Assembly: GCA_946480845.1 (NCBI GenBank) | Contig: CAMLLJ010000091.1 | Coordinates: forward strand, 1-10,652 | DNA: 10,652 nucleotides | Reading direction: 5' to 3' | Origin: an uncultured Gemmatimonadota bacterium | GTDB lineage: Bacteria > Gemmatimonadota > Gemmatimonadetes > Gemmatimonadales > GWC2-71-9 | In this document: positions 5,085-10,652 of the stretch, piece after piece | How the letters are laid out: each line of letters starts with the position of its first letter | Numbering within the stretch: position 1 is the stretch's first letter | Translations under genes and position numbers: made by a program | Notes under the pieces: generated by a model | Told to the model about the DNA's origin: nothing | Seen by the model: the letters and a program-made list of their open reading frames with translations, nothing else | Databases searched by the model: none

Positions 5085-6443
5085 GTGGATGTTCCCGGGG
5101 TGGCCGGACTCGACGGCGCCTGGCTCGAGCCGACGAAGCGATCGGCCGCGGCCCGGCGCCTGGTGTTTCCGGCGGGGCAGGAGGCCGGCGACGTCTGGGC
5201 GCCACCGTTCCGGCTGATGGCGGCGCTCTCCCTGCGGGGACGGGTGTCGGCGAGCGGCGCCGCGCTCGAGCTGCCGCTCGTGGCCTGGACGCTCGTCGCC
5301 GGTGCGGACGGGGGCACGTCCGCAGAATGGACCGTGGACCTGCGGCCGGCCGGGCTCGCGCCGGACGCCGGCGCGGACGTGCCCGTGCCGGCGTTATCGG
5401 ATGACGGGGCCCGGCTGCTCGTCGTGGCGCCCGATGGGCGTTCCCGCGCGCTCTTTGCCACGCGCGGCGGCCGGTTGTCGGCCGACGTCCGGCCCGGCGG
5501 GGTCGCGGTGCGATGCCATGCGGCCGGCAGCCAGACCGTCGTTGCGATCGGCGCGCTCGACCAGGCGGATCTCGACCGGTCGCTCGAGCACCTCACGCGC
5601 CGCGGACTCGCGGGGCTCGCGCGGCAGCGCACCGGCCACGACGAGCAGGTACTGCGCGGCGGCGCGGCGCTCATCGCGCCCGACGATACGGCCGCCGCAG
5701 CGCGATTCGAAGCGGCCAAGCTCGAGGCCGATGCCATGCTGGTGGAACTGCCTGGCATCGGCCGCGCGCCGTTCCTGCGCGCTGGAGGAGCCGGTCGCGG
5801 CCCGGGCTTCTTCGAGACGCGGCATGCCTGCCGCACGGCCCTCGGGCTGCTGGCGTCCGGGCTGCGCGAACCGGCACGGGACACGCTGCGCTTCCTGGCC
5901 CGGTGCGCCGGCGGAACCGTGCCCGCGGAAGTTTCGCTGGGTGGGGCAGTCACGGCGGGCGGACCCGAGGACGCGCGCCACTTTGCCCATCTCGCGCGCC
6001 GGCACTTCGCCTGGACCGCCGACACGACCCTGCGGGACGAGTTGTCGGCCATGGTCGCCATGGCTGAGCCGTTGGCGGGAACCGCGCCGGGCGCTGGCGC
6101 AGGCGAGGACCTGCGCGCCGTGATCGAGGACCAGTGGGGCGTTGCGCCCGATGCCCCGAACGGCGCGGTCGTGCTGCGGCCACGACTTCCCGCCGGCTGG
6201 GGCCGCGCGGGGCTGTCGCGGCTCCGGATCGGGCGGACCATCCTCGAGCTCCGGTTCCGCCGGAGGAGCGCGGTGACCCGGCTCGGCGTCCGTAAGGTGA
6301 TGGGCCCGGCGATCGCCGTGGACTGCGAGCTGCCCGGCCTGCCGGTGGACGCGGCCGAGCTGGACGGTGTAGCGCTTGGCAGCGGCCGGGCCCGCTTCGA
6401 GGCCACGGGCGAGCACGAGCTGATCCTCCACGGCCCCGGCTGA
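5085..6443 (+). CDS. Degenerate glycoside-hydrolase-like protein (alpha/alpha-barrel remnant with C-terminal beta domain)
   Basis: A 452-residue protein without a signal peptide, starting at GTG 5085, 4 nt after the peroxiredoxin stop; GTG 5100 is an alternative. Residues 1-180 are rich in beta strands, like the N-terminal domain of glycogen-debranching/amylo-1,6-glucosidase-like enzymes. Residues 205-330 follow the helical pattern of their (alpha/alpha)6 barrel: AAKLEADAMLV, then a G-G-rich loop, TALGLLASGLREPARDTLRFLA, GGTVPAEVS and HFAWTADTTLRDEL. Residues 345-392 (WGVAPDAPNGAVVLRPRLP, then GWGR and RIGRTILEL) match the typical end domain of these families. The usual WFGRD-like catalytic stretch is replaced by GPGFFETRH, and only about half of a barrel lies between 205 and 340. 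It may therefore be inactive or have a new role. Family link is by visual pattern only. Confidence 0.72.
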   Translation: MDVPGVAGLDGAWLEPTKRSAAARRLVFPAGQEAGDVWAPPFRLMAALSLRGRVSASGAALELPLVAWTLVAGADGGTSAEWTVDLRPAGLAPDAGADVPVPALSDDGARLLVVAPDGRSRALFATRGGRLSADVRPGGVAVRCHAAGSQTVVAIGALDQADLDRSLEHLTRRGLAGLARQRTGHDEQVLRGGAALIAPDDTAAAARFEAAKLEADAMLVELPGIGRAPFLRAGGAGRGPGFFETRHACRTALGLLASGLREPARDTLRFLARCAGGTVPAEVSLGGAVTAGGPEDARHFAHLARRHFAWTADTTLRDELSAMVAMAEPLAGTAPGAGAGEDLRAVIEDQWGVAPDAPNGAVVLRPRLPAGWGRAGLSRLRIGRTILELRFRRRSAVTRLGVRKVMGPAIAVDCELPGLPVDAAELDGVALGSGRARFEATGEHELILHGPG

Positions 6444-6446
6444 TGC

Positions 6447-6456
6447 GCAGTATCTT
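6447..6456 (+). promoter_or_regulatory. Possible internal -10 box (GCAGTATCTT) before the lipoprotein gene
   Basis: GCAGTATCTT begins 3 bp after the stop at 6443 and matches the GCAGTANNNT pattern at 2763-2772 and, on the minus strand, 1957-1966. It would place a transcription start about 20 nt before the ATG at 6485, leaving room for the AGGA ribosome site. It could drive the lipoprotein and the two-component genes independently of SOD. No clear -35 was found. Confidence 0.38.
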
Positions 6457-6484
6457 TTCCCCCTTCCGCTCACCCAGGATCGCC

Positions 6485-6958
6485 ATGCCCGGATTCCGTC
6501 CGGCCTTCAGCGTGCTCGCCCTCCTGACGCTTGCCTCCGGGTGCGCGATCGAGGACCGGTCGCCCGAGGGGAGCCGCCGCGACGAGGAGGCGATCAGGAC
6601 CGTCATCGCCGACTACTACTCGGGCGTTTCCACCCGGTCGTGGGACGCGACCCGGATCCACTTCTGGGACTCCGCCCTGGTGCAGGTCCGCACGACGCCA
6701 GGCGCGGGGTGGCGCGGGTTCCAGGGGCCGGACGCCTACGGCGCCTGGCTCGCGTCGCGCCCCGGCACGGACGTGGAGATCCGGCCCCTGCGCGTGGACG
6801 CCCGGCAGGAGGGCGACTTCGCCGCGGCATGGGTGGAGACGCGGCGCGGGACCGGTGAGGCGCGCTCGCGCGCGCCGGCCGACCATTTCGTCCTGCGCCG
6901 CATCGACGGCGCGTGGCGCATCACGGCGCTGGCGGCGGTGATGATGGAGGGCAACTGA
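6485..6958 (+). CDS. SnoaL/DUF4440-like (NTF2 fold) lipoprotein
   Basis: A 157-residue protein. Residues 1-19 form a lipoprotein signal ending in LASGC, with lipidated Cys at C20. The mature part has the cone-fold pattern of NTF2-like/SnoaL/DUF4440 proteins: an N-terminal helix (DEEAIRTVIADYYSGVSTRSWDA as two blocks), a RGFQGPDAYGAWL element, and paired beta strands ending in HFVLRRIDGAWRITALAA. Members include enzymes and ligand binders; no catalytic set can be named here. ATG 6485 is chosen because AGGA lies 6 nt upstream and it gives a normal-length signal. ATG 6443, in a TGATG overlap with the preceding stop, would add 14 residues and is possible. It lies directly upstream of, and overlaps, a histidine kinase gene. 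It may bind a ligand at the membrane, but a link to signalling is inference. Confidence 0.82.
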   Translation: MPGFRPAFSVLALLTLASGCAIEDRSPEGSRRDEEAIRTVIADYYSGVSTRSWDATRIHFWDSALVQVRTTPGAGWRGFQGPDAYGAWLASRPGTDVEIRPLRVDARQEGDFAAAWVETRRGTGEARSRAPADHFVLRRIDGAWRITALAAVMMEGN

Positions 6959-8490
6959 CGGGCGGACCGGCGGACGGGCGGAACGGCGGAACGGCGATCG
7001 GCGCCCTGGAAGCCGCTGCACGCGTCGCCCGTCGGCTCGCGGTGGGCGGCGCTCCTGACGGCGTGCTGGCCGACACCGCGGGGCTGCTCCGTGAGGCGCT
7101 GCGGGCCGAGCGCGTCACCATCTGGCGCGGGGACGAAGGCGCCGACGGACTGCGCGCGCTCTCCGTGCCGGACGACGTGTCCGGCCCCGACTTCGTGTCG
7201 GGGCCTGCCCTGATTCCGGCCGAAGGGACCGTGATCCTGATCGGGACGGAGAGTGCGCGAGGGCTCGGCGCGCTGCAGGTGGTCGGCGGGGCCGCAGCGG
7301 GCAGCATCCTTCCCCGCATCGTCGCCGACATGCTCGCGGGGTTCCTTGGCGCCGTGCGCATGGCCGAAGCGCAGGCCGGCGAGCGGGCCGAGCGCGCCGA
7401 GGCCACCGATGCCGAGCGGCGGTTCACCGAGCTGATCATCGACCTCCTACCGGTCGGCCTGTACGCGGTGGACCGCGACTACCGCATCACCGTCTGGAAC
7501 CGGAACCGGGAGATCGGCACGCAGGGCCTCCGGCGGACCGACGTGGTGGGGCGGACCGTGTTCGAGGTGCTGACGCGGCAGCCGCCGGCGCAGCTCAAGC
7601 AGGAGTTCGACCGGATCTTCGAGACCGGCGAGGTGCGCCAGACCGAGATGGCGGTGGAAGGGGTGCACGGCACGCGCACCTACCGGCTGACCCGGATCCC
7701 GATGCGCGCCGGCGGCGATGCGATCACCCACGTGATCACCATCGGCGAGGACGTCTCCGAGTGGCGCGATGTGCAGGCGCACATCCTCCAGAGCGAGAAG
7801 CTCGCCGCCGTCGGCCAGCTCGCCGCGGGGATCATGCACGAGATCAACAACCCGCTCGCCACCATCGCGGCCTGCGTGGCGGCGGGGGAGGGGCGCCTGG
7901 CCGACGTGTCGGGCGCCGGCGAGCCGGCGCTGCGCGAGTATCTCGCGATCATCGACCGGGAGGTGCAGCGCTGCACCAGCATCGTGGACGGCCTGCTCGA
8001 CTTCAGCCGGCCCAAGGGCAAGGTCAAGGCGCCGGCCGACCTCAACCTGCTGGTCGAGCAGACCCTCGGCCTGCTCCGGCACCACAAGCGCTTCAAGTCG
8101 GTGGTGCTCCAGCGCGAGCTGGAGCCCGCCCTGCCGGAGGTCGTCGTCAACGCCGAGCAGATCGTGCAGGTGCTGATGGCGCTGATGATCAACGCGCTGG
8201 ACGCGATGGAGGGCGGTGGCCGGCTCGCGGTGCGGACGGCGCTCAGCATGCGGCATGGCGGCGAGGTGATCGTCGAGGTCGAGGACTCGGGGCCCGGCAT
8301 CGCCGTGGACGCGCGGACCAAGATCTTCGAGCCGTTCTTCACTACCAAGCCGCTGGGCCGCGGCACCGGCCTCGGCCTGTCGATCGCCTACGGGATCGTG
8401 GAGGAGCACCGCGGGCGCATCGAGGTGGACAGCCAGCCGGGGCGGGGCGCGACGTTCAGGGTACATCTCCCGACGGGGGGCGTGACGTGA
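6913..8490 (+). CDS. Soluble GAF-PAS sensor histidine kinase (NtrB-like core)
   Basis: Up to 525 residues and no membrane segment, so cytoplasmic. Numbered from GTG 6913, a GAF-like domain spans about 30-160, a linker helix with AEAQAGERAERAEA follows, and PAS lies at about 169-285 (LLPVGLYAVDRDYRITVWN). The HisKA H-box AAGIMHEINNPL has the phospho-acceptor H309. The ATPase N box is LMALMINALDAMEG, the G1 box DSGPGIA, and then EPFFTTKPLGRGTGLGLSIAYGIV. The H-box and FTTK motif are of the NtrB/AtoS class. GTG 6913 overlaps the lipoprotein gene by 46 nt and has no ribosome site. CTG 6955 (511 residues) overlaps only the stop as CTGA and has GGAGG at 6946-6950, so the true start may be there. 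The stop overlaps the next regulator's GTG (GTGA), a sign of coupled translation. Confidence 0.94.
   Translation: MAHHGAGGGDDGGQLTGGPADGRNGGTAIGALEAAARVARRLAVGGAPDGVLADTAGLLREALRAERVTIWRGDEGADGLRALSVPDDVSGPDFVSGPALIPAEGTVILIGTESARGLGALQVVGGAAAGSILPRIVADMLAGFLGAVRMAEAQAGERAERAEATDAERRFTELIIDLLPVGLYAVDRDYRITVWNRNREIGTQGLRRTDVVGRTVFEVLTRQPPAQLKQEFDRIFETGEVRQTEMAVEGVHGTRTYRLTRIPMRAGGDAITHVITIGEDVSEWRDVQAHILQSEKLAAVGQLAAGIMHEINNPLATIAACVAAGEGRLADVSGAGEPALREYLAIIDREVQRCTSIVDGLLDFSRPKGKVKAPADLNLLVEQTLGLLRHHKRFKSVVLQRELEPALPEVVVNAEQIVQVLMALMINALDAMEGGGRLAVRTALSMRHGGEVIVEVEDSGPGIAVDARTKIFEPFFTTKPLGRGTGLGLSIAYGIVEEHRGRIEVDSQPGRGATFRVHLPTGGVT
6961..6995 (+). repeat. GGCGGA/CGGAACGG short imperfect tandem repeats at the kinase gene start
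   Basis: About four imperfect copies of a GGCGGA-containing unit of 8-9 bp run together, including two exact adjacent CGGAACGG units. They encode a low-complexity Gly/Pro/Asp/Asn/Arg stretch before the GAF domain. Unit length is not a multiple of three, so slippage would change the frame of the kinase if translation starts upstream of the repeat. Confidence 0.5.
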
Positions 8491-9155
8491 AGATTCTGGT
8501 GATCGAGGACGACCGTACCGTCGGACAGTACGTGAAGCGCGGGCTCGAGCAGCACGGGTTCCACGCCGACCTCGTGGACGACGGCATGGAAGGCCTGCGG
8601 CTCGCCTCGGGCGGGCAGTACGAGCTGCTGGTGCTCGACCTCCGGCTTCCCGGCATGACCGGCCTCGAGGTCCTCCGCACCCTGCGCGACCGCGGCAACA
8701 CCGTCCCGGTGCTGGTGCTCACGGCGCAGGACGCCCTCGATTTCAAGGTGCAGGCGCTCCGCTCGGGCGCCGATGACTACGTCACCAAGCCGTTCGCCTT
8801 CGAGGAGCTGCTCGCGCGGGTGGAGGCGCTGGGCCGCCGGCCGCAGCAGCTCCGGACGCCGGTCATCCGCGTCGCCGACCTCGAGCTGGACACCGCCACG
8901 CGGGAGGTACGCCGCGCCGGCGAGCCCATCGAGCTCACGCCCAAGGAATACACCGTGCTCGAGTACCTGATGCGCCATTCGCCGCGGGTGATGTCGCGGA
9001 CGCTCATCACCGAGTACGCCTGGGACTACCACTTCGATCCCGGCACCAACATCGTGGACGTGGTGATCAACCGCATCCGCAAGAAGATCGATTCGGGGCA
9101 GGCGCAGAAGCTGGTCCACACCGTGCGGGGCGTGGGCTACGTGGTGAAGGCCTGA
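8487..9155 (+). CDS. OmpR/PhoB-family response regulator (receiver plus winged-helix DNA-binding domain)
   Basis: A 222-residue transcription regulator starting at GTG 8487, which shares GTGA with the preceding stop; a G-rich run at 8475-8480 serves as ribosome site. The receiver (1-115) has acidic pocket D8/D9, phospho-acceptor D51 (LDLRLPG), T79 and K101 (TKPF). The winged helix (125-222) has the strand ELDTATREVRRAG, LTPKEYTVLEYLM, the recognition helix NIVDVVINRIRKKI and the wing VHTVRGVGYVV. It is similar in layout to CusR/QseB-type regulators, which usually pair with a membrane HisKA kinase like the one that follows after 1 nt. The soluble kinase before it is of the NtrB class. It could thus have two phosphodonors. 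Target promoters cannot be named; the GCAGTANNNT and palindromic sites in the window are candidates to test. Confidence 0.97.
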   Translation: MKILVIEDDRTVGQYVKRGLEQHGFHADLVDDGMEGLRLASGGQYELLVLDLRLPGMTGLEVLRTLRDRGNTVPVLVLTAQDALDFKVQALRSGADDYVTKPFAFEELLARVEALGRRPQQLRTPVIRVADLELDTATREVRRAGEPIELTPKEYTVLEYLMRHSPRVMSRTLITEYAWDYHFDPGTNIVDVVINRIRKKIDSGQAQKLVHTVRGVGYVVKA

Positions 9156-9156
9156 C

Positions 9157-10652
9157 GTGACCACGCTGCGCGGCCGGCTCACCATGTGGTATGCCGGCGC
9201 GCTGGTGCTGGCGCTGGCCGGCTTCGCCGGGTCGCTCTACCTCGAGCTGCAGAAGCCGAGCGAGCTGGAGCTGGACGAGCGCATCGCGCTGGAGGCGAGC
9301 CTCGCGGTGCGCTGGCTCGAGGACTCGCACCGGGTGCTCGGCCGGCTGGTGCGCACCGATACCGGCACGGTCACCCCCTTCGACTCGGCGCCGGGCATCG
9401 ACCTGGGCCAGACCTCGACGCTGAGCCCCAGCATCGGCGCCTACTTCGAGGCGTTCCGCGATTACGTCATGGTGGTGGACCGCCGCGGCAACATCCTCTT
9501 CCTCTCCGAGTCGGCGCGCGGGATCGGGTTCGCGGCGATCGACCAGCTCGCCTCGCAGATCTCCCCCGCGCAGCAGGCCGTCACCGCCGCGACCCTCCCG
9601 CTCAACGTGCCGGGCGGCGGCGTCCGCTTCACCGTCGTCCCCGTGGACAAGGCCGGCGAGGAGATCGGCGCCGTGCTGGTGGCCGCACCGCTCCTCCGCA
9701 GCTCGTTCGACCCGCGCATCCTGCTCCGCGCCATGCTGGTGATCTCCCCGATCGTCATCTTCGGCGCCGTGGCGCTGGCTTACTGGCTGGCGGGCAACGC
9801 GCTCACGCCGATGCGCGCCATCATGGACGAGGTGGACGCCATCAAGGACGGCCGGAGCCTGCACCGGCGCGTGGTGGTGCCGCTCTCGGGCGACGAGCTG
9901 GCGCGCCTGGCGCTCACCGTGAACGGGATGCTCGCGCGCCTGGAGCAGAGCTTCGCGAGCCTGCACCGGTTCACCGCCGACGCGAGCCACGAGCTCAAGA
10001 CGCCGCTCATGGTGCTGCGCGCCGGTGTGGAGCGGGCGCTCACCCACCCGGGCACGCCGGCGGAGAGCATCGAGGCGCTCGACGAGACGCTGGAACAGAT
10101 CAACCAGATGACGGAGATGGTGGAGAACCTGCTCACCCTCGCGCGCGCGGACGAGGGGCGGGCGCCGCTCGCGGTCGAGCCGACCGACCTCCGCGAGCTG
10201 GTGGACGATGCCGCCGAGACGGCCGGCCTGCTCGCCGAGGCCGGCAACGTTGCGGTCACGGCGAGCAAGCCGGAGGCGCCCGTGCTGCTCGCGGTGGACC
10301 GGCACCGGATCCGGGAGCTGCTGCTCAACCTGGTGACCAACGCCGTGAAGTACACGCCCGGCGGCGGCTCCGTCTCGATCGAGCTGGAAGACGAAGGCCA
10401 CGCGGCGATCATGAGGGTCCGCGACACCGGCATCGGCGTGGCCCCCGGCGACCTCCCGCACATCTTCGAGCGCTTCTGGCGCGCCGACCCGGCGCGGTCG
10501 CGCACCGGCGACCGCCCGGGCGTCGGGCTGGGCCTCGCGATCACCAAGTGGATCGCCGAGGCCCACGGCGGGTCCATCACGGTGCAGAGCCGGCCGGGGC
10601 GGGGCACGGTGTTCACGGTGACGCTCCCGAGGAGCGTGGCCCCGGAGCCCGA
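9157..10652 (+). CDS. Membrane sensor histidine kinase with HAMP domain (3' end outside the window)
   Basis: An open frame from GTG 9157 to the window end (498 codons, no stop reached). GAAGG at 9146-9150 lies 6 nt before the start, and the gap to the regulator gene is 1 nt. The first membrane helix is at about 10-28, an extracytoplasmic sensor region of about 160 residues follows, the second helix is at 189-213 and HAMP at about 214-262. The dimerisation helix has FTADASHELKTPL with phospho-acceptor H278. The N box is LLNLVTNAVKYTP (N395), G1 is DTGIG (D423), then IFERFWRAD, and G2 is GVGLGLAI (455-462). The final TVFTVTLPRS is the usual domain end, so only a few residues are probably missing. 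This is the classic OmpR-regulator partner (CusS/QseC-like). The sensor region has no recognised ligand motif. Confidence 0.95.
   Translation, partial: MTTLRGRLTMWYAGALVLALAGFAGSLYLELQKPSELELDERIALEASLAVRWLEDSHRVLGRLVRTDTGTVTPFDSAPGIDLGQTSTLSPSIGAYFEAFRDYVMVVDRRGNILFLSESARGIGFAAIDQLASQISPAQQAVTAATLPLNVPGGGVRFTVVPVDKAGEEIGAVLVAAPLLRSSFDPRILLRAMLVISPIVIFGAVALAYWLAGNALTPMRAIMDEVDAIKDGRSLHRRVVVPLSGDELARLALTVNGMLARLEQSFASLHRFTADASHELKTPLMVLRAGVERALTHPGTPAESIEALDETLEQINQMTEMVENLLTLARADEGRAPLAVEPTDLRELVDDAAETAGLLAEAGNVAVTASKPEAPVLLAVDRHRIRELLLNLVTNAVKYTPGGGSVSIELEDEGHAAIMRVRDTGIGVAPGDLPHIFERFWRADPARSRTGDRPGVGLGLAITKWIAEAHGGSITVQSRPGRGTVFTVTLPRSVAPEP

Noticed and set aside
5089..5091. ATG as start of the gene after peroxiredoxin
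   Set aside because: It is out of frame with the recognisable protein; GTG 5085 is in frame and close to the preceding stop.
4547..6406. Long minus-strand open frame (619 codons) opposite the peroxiredoxin and glycoside-hydrolase-like genes
   Set aside because: The product is low-complexity Ser/Arg/Ala/Pro with no motif, while the plus strand carries recognisable proteins with operon spacing.
5394..6473. Second minus-strand frame (359 codons) opposite the glycoside-hydrolase-like gene
   Set aside because: No ribosome site or domain; it overlaps another minus-strand shadow frame as well as the supported plus-strand gene.
9067..10566. Minus-strand open frame (499 codons) opposite the membrane kinase
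   Set aside because: It is rich in Arg/Gly/Ala/His without a domain pattern; the plus-strand frame has all kinase motifs in order.
1..10652. CRISPR arrays, insertion sequences, integrase or phage genes, attachment sites at the tRNA
   Set aside because: No spaced direct repeats, transposase or integrase motifs were seen, and no second copy of the tRNA 3' end was noticed in the window.

Overview
The window is very GC-rich bacterial chromosomal DNA, densely packed with genes. GTG starts and 1-4 nt gene overlaps are common. A PEP-CTERM (exosortase-type) surface protein, a lipoprotein and two-component kinases point to a diderm bacterium. The gene mix and base composition would suit Gemmatimonadota or a similar environmental phylum; that placement is inference, because no marker gene settles it.

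Left part (1-2689). The window opens inside a tRNA-Ala(UGC) gene. Three bases after its end begins a stand-alone receiver protein (58-450, +). A second stand-alone receiver (440-805, -) converges on it with an 11 bp overlap. Upstream of the second receiver on the minus strand lies a secreted or membrane-anchored seven-bladed propeller of the streptogramin-lyase-like (Vgb) type (879-1928, -). A divergent intergenic region of about 240 bp, holding a promoter-like box and a perfect stem-loop, separates it from a PEP-CTERM sorting-signal protein (2168-2689, +). That gene is followed by a strong intrinsic terminator at 2714-2746.

Middle part (2781-3946). Two overlapping genes encode small, Ala/Leu-rich integral membrane proteins. 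They have faint resemblance to proton-translocating antiporter-like subunits (NuoL/M/N, MrpA/D) and no assigned function.

Right part (4005-10652). A tightly spaced plus-strand cluster starts with Mn-type superoxide dismutase and continues with a one-Cys AhpE-like peroxiredoxin. Next come a degenerate glycoside-hydrolase-like protein and an NTF2/SnoaL-like lipoprotein. The cluster ends with a soluble GAF-PAS histidine kinase, an OmpR/PhoB-type response regulator and a membrane histidine kinase that runs off the window end. SOD converts superoxide to peroxide and the peroxiredoxin can reduce peroxides. The kinase-regulator-kinase trio looks like one regulator with two possible inputs, one cytoplasmic and one envelope. 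Whether all seven genes form one transcript is uncertain: an internal promoter-like box precedes the lipoprotein.

No CRISPR array, insertion sequence, phage gene or rRNA was seen. The most noteworthy points are the receiver gene whose only possible leader is a tRNA, a shared GCAGTANNNT box before three genes, an inverted repeat around the probable -10 of the SOD gene, the degenerate sugar-hydrolase-like protein inside a redox cluster, and the two-kinase/one-regulator arrangement.
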